Below are positions 37,536 through 51,749 of a stretch of DNA of 64,000 nucleotides, one piece after another; position 1 is the first letter of the stretch; each line of letters opens with the position of its first letter. A program made the translations under genes and the position numbers. The notes beneath the pieces are model-generated. The model was not told the origin of the DNA and did no database searches. It worked only from the letters and a program-made list of their open reading frames with translations. This DNA comes from Nissolia schottii. Lineage: Eukaryota; Streptophyta; Magnoliopsida; Fabales; Fabaceae. The stretch spans positions 155,225 to 219,224 of the forward strand of contig QANU01068893.1 in the NCBI GenBank assembly GCA_003254905.1, in the 5' to 3' direction.

Positions 37536-39732
37536 TTTACTCTCCATACTAAGGTTTTTCCAAAATAGGAAGAAGAAAATTTCCAAGAAATATAAGACAT
37601 TTAGTTATAGAGAGAAGGTAATCAGAAATACCTTGCTTCATCAACATTCAAAAAACAAGGGGGAGGAACAAATGCCTTCTTTTTCAAAACTTCTCTACCT
37701 TCCTGCGAGAAACAAGTGTTTTCATAATAATATACTCAAATTTTGGTACAACTTTCAATGATATAGAAAGCATGAATTTAACAAGACTCTGAAGCATTTC
37801 ATACCAATTTGTTTGCAATGGCATGTAAGTCTACCCACTGGAATCAACTTCAAGGTAACCCTCTGCCACACATTATCAACATCCACTACCTATAAAAGAT
37901 ATTGCTTGATGGTAAATAAAGAAAGCAAAAGGATGGTATCAATGAGATTCGATAATGTGATGCATATCGATAATGTGATGCATACTTTGGCAAGGTCCCC
38001 TTTATACGTCCCAATCTTCATTCTGACCCAACTGTGTCTGGCCAGGTCAATAGCCTTGCTTTCAACTGACAGAACATCAGTCATTTCTCTTATTGGAACA
38101 AGTGTTATTTTTTGGGCAAATATGTTGCGCAGACCTTTGCAAGCCTGAAACACTTGCAAAATATAAAAAAAATAAATTAACTTCAGAATTTTATCAATAA
38201 AGATGTGTGATCCATTAACAACTAATGTTTCACCTGAAAATACCTCTCTCACATGGGCTTCTTTATCTGCTTCCACATATATAGTTTTGGAGATGATCAA
38301 GAGCAATAGCCGACCTGATTTGCAATTCAGAACCCTCGTCCATATACTTTTTTGCATGAGGCAAACTGCTGTTTCTCGTTCATGACCAATCTAATGAACA
38401 TCAACCAAAGAATTGACATGCATATATATCAAAAAATGGATAGGATCATACCGCACATTTCACCATCCACAGCTTTGGATCTCTAACAGATGGCAAAAGA
38501 GCTTGTTGTTCTAGATCTGTAGTTTCTTCATTGTAATCAGCCTGTGGCCTTGTATATCTTTCCTGAATGTGCTTTGCAATAACATCAAGATCATCATGGT
38601 CTCCTTGGTCATGAGGCAAGATAGGCCTACCACGCATCCTTCTACTGTCATCTTCGTCTGGTAGATCAGTTCCATCCTTAAGTAAGAAGTCTGCATATTC
38701 AGATAATTGTTAACTTACCAGCATGACAAGTGACCTATTTATGCAAAGGTAGCTGAGACATAACAATAGTATAAAGACTGATCAACCATGTACAAAACAG
38801 TAGAAACACAGAAATATCAATCCTTCCTTCCCTGGCGCTCAGTTTTTCACAAAAGCATAGATGGGACCTTGTAGCAACTCATACATCTGAATTGATGTAT
38901 TCACGAAAACTTCAACCATCTTCAGGAAAAAAAAAATATCGATTCAGAAGCATAGAAGAGACAAATATGTGCCTATTATAAAACTGTATGGTTATAAAGC
39001 ACATACACAGAAGACAAAGTTTTTGAAAACTGTCAGTGTTTTTAGAGATCCCTGAATATATCGCAGTCCAGGTTCATGACACAAAACAAATCAAATCTAG
39101 GGAAGTAGAAGGGTACAGAGAGTTCAATTACCAATTACTAAAACAAGTATTGTGACAATGCTTTTGAGCCATTTTCACATAATTCATGTTTTGGTTTGAT
39201 AACCTTTCTTCACGAAGGGTAGCTCTCCAAACTCCAAGCGAATAAAAACCTAACTACAACAAGTATCGATAGCCAACCGTAAATCCCCAGACCCCAACTG
39301 CAACCCTAATTTCTTCCCCTCTCGTATCTAATCGGATTTGTCCCCTCTAATTGAATAACAACCAAAACTGATAAAGAAATGAGGGAGAAAAAAAAAACGT
39401 ACCGTCATCGCCATCTCCATCTCTTCTTCCTCATCGGAATCGACCGCCGCCATGTCGCCAATGAAAGCGGAAGTTGAGAACTTCTTGTACTGCTTGCGCT
39501 TGCGCTTGCGGCCACGTCCGCCGTCAAAATCTTCTTCGTCCTCGTAGGCGGCGTCATCGATAAACCCATTTCTACTGCGCTTCCTGCCGCCGCGGAAACC
39601 TCCCTCCGGCTCCCCCTCTTCCTCCTCCTCCTCCTCCTCCTCTTCGAAGTCAGCGACTTGCTTGTCCTCGTACTCCTCTTCCTCCTCCTCGTGGTGGTGG
39701 CTGCGGCTGCCCACTACTACTCGGCGACTCAT
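34140..39732 (-). pseudogene. SPT5-like transcription elongation factor, degenerate copy A
   Basis: Homologue of SPT5, the DSIF subunit that travels with RNA polymerase II. Recognisable exons run from an acidic first exon (39732-39403, MSRRVVVGSRSHHHEEEEEE) through 38690-38452 (ALLPSVRDPKLWMVKCA), the NGN/KOW parts (VPIREMTDVLSVESKAIDLA; 37291-36934 with GHFMKGDAVIVVKGDLKNLK; 36813-36658 with KELCKYFEPRNHVKV), KOW near 35400-35560, the SETPMHPSRTPLH-type repeat region (34890-35140) and a last KOW piece near 34160-34260 (KKSDKIKIMGG). Damage: exon 1 to exon 2 phase mismatch; paired 2-nt indels at 38270-38350; a 1-nt insertion near 37845; a 2-nt deletion giving TGA at 36546-36548; loss of the acceptor and GKQGP start near 35998; and missing exons between about 34310 and 34890. 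I call it a pseudogene, though transcription is possible. Confidence 0.85.
39621..39643 (-). repeat. (GAG)n repeat encoding poly-Glu in SPT5-like exon 1
   Basis: Trinucleotide CTC/GAG run coding for a glutamate tract in the acidic N-terminus. Such tracts are normal for SPT5 N-termini. Confidence 0.8.
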
Positions 39733-40706
39733 AGCGAAAACCCTAGCACTCCCAATCGAAGCGTAGTGTGACTGTGTGGAGAAAATGGGCGAAAGTGATG
39801 AAAATGCAAAGCGAATACCTCAGGCGCTCTCAGGTATTGGGGTCTATTTATAGTTTTTGAGATGGCCGACACCAATTGCTGACTAGATTTGCGTATTGCC
39901 GTTACTGAGATACGAGAATTGCGCGGGATACAAATGAGCGAAAATATTTTTAAATATAACTATAAAATTTCTATTTTATATTAACATGTTTGGGTGGTTT
40001 TTAGCACGTTTGAATAATTCTTTGCTAGAAAAAAATTAAAATCATTCAAAAAGTACAAAAATATTATGTTTTAAGAAACTACAAGTTTCATCTATTAGAA
40101 AAAAAAATTATAACATAACAAAAAAATTAATAATAAAAGGATAATTTAATATTACATCTAAACTTAAATTAAAATAACTTATTTTTTAAAATATATTCTA
40201 AAAGAACATATTTAAAAAATATATTATTTTAGAACGTCAAATTTAATAGTTAATAATTTTATAAGAGAAAAATAATGGGTGCGCTTGTGTCATTTTATTT
40301 CAAAAAAGAAATGACTTTTTCTAGCATTTGGATAAATTTTGTAAGATAATTAGAATAGAGAATAAAAAAATTGCTTTTAGCTTTTCAACATTAAAAAAAG
40401 TAGTTTCTCATAAAAAGGTATTATTGCAATAAGAGACATAAGAAAAAAAAATACCAAAATTTCCTTACCAAAAACAAAATTTGTTTTATCTACACTATTA
40501 ATAAAAAGATATCCTCAATTAATTGTTTATGGTGTCTAACTTTAAGTCTTTACAATTAACCTTCATTATATTTATATTCTTATTGCACTTTTAAAAGCAA
40601 TTTTTAACTTAAAAAAATAGTTTTACATTTTTGAAAACTTCTTTGCATGCATTTAATTGTATTATTGCCCAAATAAAAAAATGCATGATAAATATAATGT
40701 ACTTTT
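39733..40706. other. SPT5-like upstream flank and AT-rich intergenic DNA
   Basis: The upstream flank of the SPT5-like pseudogene is followed by AT-rich DNA with A and T runs. No gene or element was recognised. Confidence 0.6.
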
Positions 40707-42625
40707 TTTTTACGACCTTAAAAAAAATCACGTCTCGTGCGAGATGTATGTGGACGTGTGGCCGAGACGCTCCAACGCATCGTTGTTGACCAGAAAACCC
40801 TAGTTCCACGTTTTTGGACTAGGAGAGGGTCTGACCCAGCCCTTTGACCACCCATTCTCCTATAAATAGAGTTGTCCTCCCCCTATTTCACCTCACTCAA
40901 AGTCTGAAGCTCTTTTTCCCTATTAGAATGAGTTTATGCTCATTTCTTCTCTCCCTTTTAGGTTGGTAGTCATTCCTTCTTTTAGGGTGGCCTAGGGTAG
41001 TAGGCCCTAGCGCCGCCGCCGTGTTGGTGGTGGTCCACAGGATGCCGTGGCGATGTCGAAGCGCTATAGCGATGCCATAATCGGTACCACAAGGCCTATC
41101 AGTTAAAAGTTTTCTTCATGGGTTTCTGATGGTGGTTTGGTTGGCTTTCCAAGTGCCAACGCCACGCCGCTAGGAGCCCCCTGTGCCAGTGTTCCTCCAT
41201 TCCGCGACATTCCAAGTGAGTGGTGGTCCTGGTGTGTCGATGGTCCCACTTCAGCGGTCCATCAATAGAGTCAGTTATGCCATAACATGCTAGTAGTTAA
41301 TTAGTTATTCATATACATGTTTAGAAAATGTCATGCTTATGTGATATGCTATATATGTCATGTGTTTATACTTATGCTATGTTATAGATGCTATGTCATG
41401 CTATGTTAGGACAGAGACCTAAAACCCTAGGCATGATACCCTTAGAGATGTTTAGTTAGGCTTATACATAAGACTTTAAATCAAGACTCTAGTTAAGACA
41501 TGGACCCTAACAAAGGGCAGGTTTTGTAAGATGTCTATTTGTAACGCACCTCTCTTACCTGGGAATCCTGTCCTAAGTATGGGACCTTAGTCCTTAAGTC
41601 AGACTAATAAATAAAGATTAGTTAAATAGAACACACTTATCATAATCAGTAGGTTTAGACCTTAACAACTTGGGTAATTAAAGACAGCTCCCTAAAAGAC
41701 TTCATGAACAGTAGATTATAGGGTAGATAATCTAGAACAGTACGGGGCCCCATGACCTCATCACCTACACCCAATGGTAAATAGATATGAGTGCAAGACC
41801 CCTCAGATGTGGCATGCATGCCATACCAGGCCCCTGAGCGCAAGGCTCCTCAGACTTAGGGTATGCGTACCCTCACAGGTATCTAGGTTGCGTGCGTATT
41901 AGAACCACTCAGATTTATCCTTGTGAAGTAAGGTCGAGCTGTGACTCCCTTAAATAACACCCCTCCGCAAGGGACATGGGCATACATACATTGACCAGTT
42001 CCATTTGCCAATAGCTATCTCAGTTTATTCTGTTATCCAGTTTATTTGATTTACTCAGTTATTCAACTTATTCAGTATATGCAGTTTATTCAGTGTATTA
42101 AGTTTATTCAGTTTCTGTCATACAACAGTTTTATAATTGCCTTAATTATTACATATTCCTTCATTATATATGTACATGTATCTATATGTCATCATAATGT
42201 GTAGAGTATGTGCTGTGGTACCGAGGTGCTCACCACTGAGTTGACAACTCACCCCTCTGTCAAAACATTTTCAGATTCGGCTGAGGATAGTAAAGACGTC
42301 CCCCTCGTCCAGTAGCAGAGAGGATCAAACGTCAGTGGTAAGCTCCGCTTCGCAGTGGGGCCTACCAAAGTTTTTAGTAGTCATACTCCAGACACCTAGG
42401 GTAGGATTTATAGTAGTTTTCATAAACTTTATTTCATATTTATTATTTTGTAAACTCATTTATATTTCAGTTCAGTTATATGTAAACGGTTATTCAATTA
42501 TTTATTAATAAATCAGCCAGTATTTATTTACCTTTTTGCATTTAATACATGTTTAATATGTCACGTCAGTACTTCTGTAGGGCAGTAGCCCTATGTGCGG
42601 TCACATCCTAAGTTGGGATGTGACA
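40707..42625 (+). mobile_element. Probable solo LTR (about 1.9 kb)
   Basis: A stretch unlike its AT-rich surroundings that ends GGGATGTGACA. The 5-bp repeat CTTTT flanks it (40702-40706 and 42626-42630), though the left copy lies in a T run. It is homologous, in inverse orientation, to the insertion at 54979-59608. Both share ACGACC/ACGGCC-CTTAAAA near one end, CACCTCTCTTACCT-GGAATC inside, and CCTAAGTT-GGTGTGACA at the other end. A TATAAAT (40861-40867) about 155 bp from the left end fits an LTR promoter. No reverse transcriptase or integrase frame is present. A solo LTR is the simplest reading; a non-coding LARD-like element is an alternative. Confidence 0.6.
40861..40867 (+). promoter_or_regulatory. 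TATA box of the putative LTR
   Basis: TATAAAT in the context CTCCTATAAATAGAG, followed by a CT-rich stretch. It sits where an LTR U3/R promoter is expected. The related element has CTCTATATATGTAGGGG at the equivalent place (about 56583, opposite orientation). Confidence 0.45.
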
Positions 42626-44187
42626 CTTTTCAATGGTTTACTTTCATTAGTTAAGATAAAATTGCCACGAGTAATAAAAAAAACCATTGATTACAAACAA
42701 AAACCATGCACCATGCACAATAAAACACAGACTTATAACTAATTGAGCATGGCAGATAGGCCAAGTCCATTAAAAACTTCTCAGGGAAATTTAACTAGGA
42801 CAAAGCTCTTACTTTTTTAAGAGGAAAAGGTAATTCAACTTACATGTTAAGTATAATGTCAATTCAATACTTGAGAGGTACGAATTGTCTTTCAAGACTC
42901 CTAGTATTTGTTATTCTTTAAAATTATATAAAATACAAATAATTCTTAGGAAATACATAAAACATAATAAAATAAAATAAAAAGCCTTTCACAAGTTTAT
43001 GAGTTAGTTTCTTTAGTGATAAAATTGCATTGCAAGAAGGAACCAAAACGTCTCCCTTTCTATCAATTTTTTTTTCTATTTCAACATTAAATGAGTTCAA
43101 ACACCTTATATATAGCGTATATTTGGAGGAAAAAGATAAACTTGTTGTATTTTGTACAATGAGTAATATCTCTGATGCAGACAACATCAATACATGTGTA
43201 TATGGCATCAACACTCGTGCACGTGGTATTAATACATGTTAAGACGACATCAACATAATTATCTTTTAGTGTTTGGAGCATTCTCTATCCATTAAATCAC
43301 ATTCTCTCTCTACCACGTGATATTGTCTCCCCGTCTGAACTAGAACTAAGCATTAACATAACAGAACTAGACATCAATATAACAGAAATATGCATTAACA
43401 TAACAAAAATAAACATCAACGTCAACATAATACATTTTTATCTCTCCATCAAGTCAGACTCTCTCTCATCCTCTCTCACTTTCTCACTTCAGCTTTAAAT
43501 TCATTCACCATATATGTATCAACATAATAAAAATAGGTATCAACATAATAACCACAAGTATCAACATAATGATAATAGACATCAACACATCATAAAGGCT
43601 TATCAACGTTGGTAAAAATAATTCTCTAGCATTTTTTATGTTAATGTCTATTTTCATTGTGTTGATGTTTATGACTATTATGTTGATACTTATTTATATT
43701 ATATTGTAGAGATGAAGAGCAAGATAGAGAGTGTGATTTTATGGAAAAAGAGGGATTAATTATTTTTTTTTTGTGTTTGTGATCCTCACTAAATGTCATC
43801 ATCATGATACTTTTTTAGGTGTGAGGTATTTTAGTATGAAAATAGAAAAAAAAATTGGCTTAATAAAGAAAAAAACCGTACCAACCCGAATCACATTTTA
43901 TGTGCACTCGTAAGATACTTTCATGAGATGAAGGTGATAATGATTAGGTCGTTGGAGCCAAAGATGATTGACATAATTGATAAGGAAATGATTTATACTC
44001 TAAAAAAAATGCATGTTCAATTCTCATTGTCAATATGAGTGTCATTTTGATTAGTGAACCCAATAACCATTAACCATTTAAAAAGTCGGAAGCATACCCT
44101 GACCTCAGATGGAACGATTGCTGCCAAACCTACCAAAACTTTGTTAATAAAAAAATGATGTTGTTGTTGGTGGGTTGGGTTCATGTG
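42626..44187. other. Repeat-rich intergenic DNA with ATCAACATAA-type repeats
   Basis: No gene. Between about 43180 and 43700 short words such as CATCAACATAA and GCATTAACATAA recur many times at irregular spacing, then appear inverted (GTTGATGT, TTATGTTGATACTT) to the right. Flanking stretches with CACATTCTCTCTCTACCACGTG on the left and GATAGAGAGTGTGATTTTATGG on the right are partly inverted copies. It looks like a foldback or Mutator-type repeat. Confidence 0.55.
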
Positions 44188-44893
44188 GGGTGCACATGGG
44201 TCGGGTCGGGTAGGACCTGCCCGTGTCACAGACCCGACCCAACGTCCGGCGGGCGGGTCGGGTCGGGTAAAAAACACATTTTTTATGGGTACCCGCCAGA
44301 CCCACCACTCGCCCGGGTCGGGTAGGTTTTGGCGGGTCGGCGGGTGACCCGCCTATTTTTTTTTTTNNNNNNNNNNNNNNNNNNNNNNNNNNNNNNNGGG
44401 GGTTGCGGGGTGGCTGCAGGGGGGTCGCGAGGTCGCGGTCGCGGGGAGGCGGTGCAGAAACGCAAAGGGGAGGCTTACGCGGCGAGAGACCCGCGTAGGG
44501 GAGGCGGTGCAGAAACGCGAAGGGGAGGCTATGGCGGCGAGAGACCAACGCGAAGGGGAGGCTGTGAGGGGTGGCAGGAGGAAGACGAAGAAGCAGCGGC
44601 GCAGAGAAGAGAGGGGGCTGGGAAGGGTTAGATTTTGTTTTGAATTTTGATTTTGAAATAGTGAAGTGAAGGGGCAGGAAGGCTGAAGGCAAGGTTATAT
44701 GTTTATATTTTTAATATAATTAATGTAGGCGGGTCGGGTCGGGTCGGATTTAGAAACACTGATCCGTGACTCGACTCACAAAACATGGCAGGTTCGTTGG
44801 CGCCGACCCACTGACCCGCCAAAACCGACCCGCCCGGGTCGGATTAGGTTAGATTTGGCGGGTCGGCGGGTTGGGTACGACCCATGTTCACCC
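44188..44893. mobile_element. GC-rich non-autonomous element (hAT-like) with assembly gap
   Basis: The left end GGGTGCACATGGGTCGGGTC is mirrored at the right end by CGACCCATGTTCACCC, giving inverted termini rich in GGGTCGG. The interior is very GC-rich, with repeats of a GAAGGGGAGGCT/GGCGAGAGACC unit (about 44458-44570). TTCATG lies next to both ends and may be a degraded target repeat. A gap of 31 N interrupts it at 44367-44397 after a T run. ORFs through it are translations of the repeat and are rejected. Confidence 0.55.
44367..44397. other. Assembly gap (31 N)
   Basis: Undetermined bases between a T homopolymer and a G-rich tract, a typical failure point for sequencing. Confidence 1.
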
Positions 44894-45910
44894 TTTCATG
44901 AATTGCATTAGTTGGGTCGGGATTCACCATCAACTTTTCAGGTTAGCCGAAATACATTTATTCATCTCTATATATTTTTGTACTTCATTTTGGCCATGTT
45001 TTTTTGCCGTTGCTAAATAAATCCATGACAGAATCGTTCATCGCCTCAATCAGGACTGAAAATGAAATGAAGCAATTTTTCTCAGGCTACCACCCTGATT
45101 TGGGGTTTAGGATTTGGTTTCTAGATTCTGTTTTTGCTTCTTTTTCAGCCTCTGATTCTATAGGCATGTTATATTTTTGATTTAATTGTGATTGCTAGGT
45201 GTGGTGGTGTTTGGATTTGCTGAGTATTTATTTTTTGTTTTGCTTGTAATCATCATGAAACAATAAATACGTATATTTATTTGTTCTTTATGGGTAGTGA
45301 ATTAAATTTTGAATTATGGGACAAGTTTTTACAGAAAAAAAATTTTAAAAAAAATTTAATGGTTATTTGCCAATCTAACCCGTTTACTATCGGATTTGGT
45401 CGGATCGGATAACCTTGTCAAAAAGAAACAATCCAATCTGATTGATCTACCCATTAAATTGTTCGGTCCGATAGATCTGTTGGTCAAGTTGAACCCAATC
45501 CAACCCATGAGCATCCTGGCCACCACGCTGGCAAAAACTTTTTCTCATATAAAATAAAAAGAACAAAAAACCAGCTAGTACACAGGAATTGATAGAGGAT
45601 CCAATTATCGAAGTTTCAAATTCAATTCCTTCAAAGAAGTAAGAAGGATGCTTAATTAAGCGAACGAGAAAAAGAGTAATCGACGTCCATCTGTTAAATC
45701 TTGCAATTATTTCTTCAATTGTTCAAGATTTCAAGGAAATAAATGCAATCATCATGCGTACTACCAGCAATGCAAACAGTACCGAAAACAAAACTGACGT
45801 TACAAAACCATGAATACATACATATCTTTTAAGACCATACACTGATCATTTTTATTTATCAATGCTCGCTACGAGGGAACAAGCAACAACCAAGGATCAC
45901 GCGCAAACAA
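44894..45910. other. Intergenic, NDUS8 3' flank
   Basis: AT-rich sequence with short GGATCGGAT-type words (45390-45500) reminiscent of the nearby hAT-like repeats, then the likely NDUS8 3' UTR. No gene was found. Confidence 0.55.
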
Positions 45911-48741
<2,831 letters not shown>

Positions 48742-49683
48742 TTCTGCAAAGAAAGGTGAAAAGATAAGCTACTGTTCCGAAACCTAAAGCGATGGAATAT
48801 ATATATATATATAGGATTAATTCAAGGGTGGAACAAATACATATTAGAATAGCGCTCGTGAACAGTTCCTACACAGTTAATTCCAAACTAAATAAACAAC
48901 TTTCGTTCAGTTACAATTAAATGAAATTGATACAAATAAAATACCGAGATAGCAAATAGTAACTCGAAAAATATTACCAAGAACCCTAAGATATCAGATT
49001 CGATATGAACGGTATCTTGTTTTCAAATCGAAATCGTTATTCGACTGATGGATGTTAAAGATTTTTGGTAACCCTAATTTATTCGCATTGCGTGAGGAAG
49101 GGAAAAAGAAAAGGAAAATCGGAAGGAGAAAGAGTGTGGTACCAGCAGCGGTGAGACGTGGATTCCTTCTCCGCCTGCAAACTCAACAAAGCTAGTGTTG
49201 GAGCCTGGGAAATGGGAATTGGAAATTCGATGATCAAGTGAGACGCCAAACACCCAATAAACTAAATACGTGTTTGGATCGGTTTTGTGTTGGCGGCATT
49301 TAACTGGCAGGCCGGCATCTGTAATTTTGGGTTTGGCTACAGGTGGAGCCCATTTAACCCATTTTTAGAATAAGCCCAATATTTTACAAAGACAAGAAAA
49401 CAAGAAATCTTAAAGGAATATGTGAAGGTTCAAGTGACTCATCTTTGGATACATGCAACACCCTTAGCCTCAAGTAAACACGCCTTCCACTATACACCTA
49501 TAACCTGATTTCATTTCGCCTTCACTTAACCCTATAGCAGCATGTGAAAGCATCTCCATGGTTTTCGCCAACATATTCAACTCCTACTCGCCAAAACCAC
49601 ATTTATAGATAAGGCTAGCGCGAATCATCAACTATCATGAGACAACATGAATAGAAGAAAAAAGAAGGTTGTGCAAATATTGT
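48742..49683 (-). other. NDUS8 5' UTR/promoter region and intergenic DNA
   Basis: Contains the likely NDUS8 leader intron (about 48744-49142), a short TA repeat near 48800, and the upstream flank to the start of duplicated block B. No further gene was found. Confidence 0.5.
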
Positions 49684-49798
49684 TTAAACGTTGCTGAAGC
49701 AAATTCAAGTTATTATCAAGAACGCAGTGCAAAAAAAAAAAAAAAACAAAATAGAAGGAACTGAGAGGATCCAGAATGAATTGAGAATTGATGATGGG

Positions 49799-50875
49799 TG
49801 ATACAGACCTGTCTGTAATGTATATGTACTTAGGAGGGAATTAAAAATGTTAAACATACATAAACTTGTCTCTAGCATGGACATCGAGGGATTGACACAG
49901 GGTGATGCCAAACAAATACGTCCTCAGCATGTCTATGGTAGAACAAAAAGGGGAACTATGAGGTGTAATGGATTGGGAGGCTATGAGCCCTGCCCCACAT
50001 CCCAAGAAAGTCACGGGATCCACTCCAAGGTCTTTTGCCCAGGCATGGAGTCTTGAGAATCAATCAGCAAAATACGCCCTTGTATGGGGGCTAGCAGCAA
50101 AATAACACTAAAAACGCCCAGGCGGGTTGCAGGGCGTGTCTGAAATACCCCTGATGACCTCCCTGAGGAAGCAACCTGTGAGCAGCACTGTAGCACATTT
50201 TTAGGGCCTGCTTACCACTACCTAAGGATGGGGACAAAAGGGCTTTTGTTTGTGCTAGGTTATTTTGGTGAAAGAGGATGCTTTGGGGGAAGGGTGAGAG
50301 AAGGGCGAGTTGGGTTATACTGTAGGCTGGGGAGCAGGCAGCCAGGACCTGCACCTGCAGCTCCCCGAAAATGACAGAACATGTAGGAGCCCGAGGAGGC
50401 AGGAGGAATCCGATGGGGAATAGGAGAGAGGGAGAGAAAGAGAAAAGAGTAAAAAAGAGGACCTGGGGCATGAGGAAAAAACAGGACAAAAAACAACAAC
50501 AGAAAAAAAAACAAGAGAGAACAAAAAGAGAGAACCAGAGAAAAGCAAGAACAAGAACAAGCATCAGCTATGGCCATGGCTGCAGAAAACACGCCCTCCC
50601 TGGTACCTGAGGGTGTACACCAGATTGATTGATTCTCAAGCTCCATAAACCAAATCACCCACACTAGGGGTTGGGTTGGGAGGCAGGGTTGTTCACCCCT
50701 CACCATCCAACCCTCATATTTCCTCTTTGTTCCTCAAATCATATTCTATATATTTTTCTTTCACTTTCCCCCTTCCATTCCTTCATTCCCAAAGCAAGCA
50801 TACAAACCCAAAATCTCTTCCTCATTCACTTTCATTTTATGTTTTAAACTTGCTTGCTCAAACTGGTTTAAATCA
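49799..50875. mobile_element. 1,077-bp TG...CA insertion with 5-bp target repeat (LTR type)
   Basis: Absent from block A at the matching point. It begins TGATACAGACC and ends GGTTTAAATCA, and ATGGG is repeated on both sides (49794-49798, 50876-50880). TG/CA ends plus a 5-bp target repeat indicate a solo LTR or a small non-autonomous LTR element. Inside, GAGAATCAATCA near 50053 and TGATTGATTCTC near 50624 are inverted. ORFs on its minus strand (50091-50706) are rich in Phe, Leu and Ser and match nothing I recognise. Confidence 0.8.
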
Positions 50876-51157
50876 ATGGGTTAGAAGGGTCGAATTGGAG
50901 TAAAACAATTGATGAGTAGAAGGATGAAAGTGGGAAGAGAGAAATTCACTAGAAGCTGAGGGTTTGATCTGAGAACTGATGAGAATAAGTGAGACGGATG
51001 AGAATGAAGAATGGAAGGAATAGTTTGAGGAGGGTTGAAACTTGAGAGAGGGCATGGGGTAAGGTAAGTAGATTGCAGAATGGGAAACCAAACCCAAACG
51101 GCTATGCTTCGGTGCGTGATGTGTACGCCTTTTTATGCTAAGAATCGTAAGTATTAC

Positions 51158-51749
51158 TAAGGGTGTTCATAACCCGGTCTGACCCATTAACCCGGATCAA
51201 TCCGAAGCATTCAGGCCAAATTGAGCCTGATTGTAATTAAACTTGATTTTAAACAACTAAAAAAAACTTTATTTTAATTCATATCGGGTACGAGTTTAGT
51301 CTTGAGTCACCCGGCCCGATTCGCATACACTATTATACTATGCATTTCTTATTTTATTTTCTTCCCATCCCATAGCCCATGTCTATTTTGGTGTCTATTG
51401 TAGTTAAATTATGTCTATTTTGATGTCTATTATAGTTAAATCATGTCTTTTTCAGTGTGTAGAAATCTATTGTAGTGCACTTATTTTCTTTTGTTGTTTA
51501 TGTTCGACTAAAACTATGGAAGTTTGAATGAAAATGTTAAGATTATAAATTTTATGTCATTTTGTTGTAGTGTTTGAAATTAATGAGTATTTAATTAGGG
51601 TCCACACTCTTATTTTAACTCGGCTCAGAGATGATCGGGTCTATCGAGTTTAGAGTTGGGTTCAGGTCATCAAAATTAGCCTGATCTAAATATAGGATCA
51701 ATTTCGGATAAAGGTTAACCCGACCAAACCCAGCTCATAAACACTTCTA
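51158..51749. mobile_element. 592-bp hAT-like MITE
   Basis: Absent from block A. The left end TAAGGGTGTTCATAACC and the inverted right end TAGAAGTGTTTATGAGC form imperfect terminal inverted repeats. It is flanked by AGTATTAC (51150-51157) and ACTATTAC (51750-51757), an 8-bp target duplication with one difference, as hAT elements make. It encodes nothing. A related fragment lies at 1925-2098. Confidence 0.82.

Noticed and set aside
34140-39732. Functional SPT5 gene call
   Set aside because: Many exons look good, but a frame-ending 2-nt deletion, a lost acceptor, missing C-terminal repeat exons and other indels argue against an intact product.
44144-44692. 182-residue Pro/Ser/Arg-rich ORF across the gap
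   Set aside because: It runs through 31 N and GC-rich repeats of a transposon. The composition reflects the repeat, with no recognisable domain.
50091-50706. Minus-strand ORFs of 148-157 residues
   Set aside because: They lie entirely inside the TG...CA insertion. Two frames overlap, and the composition is Phe/Leu/Ser-rich from a purine-rich strand. No family recognised.
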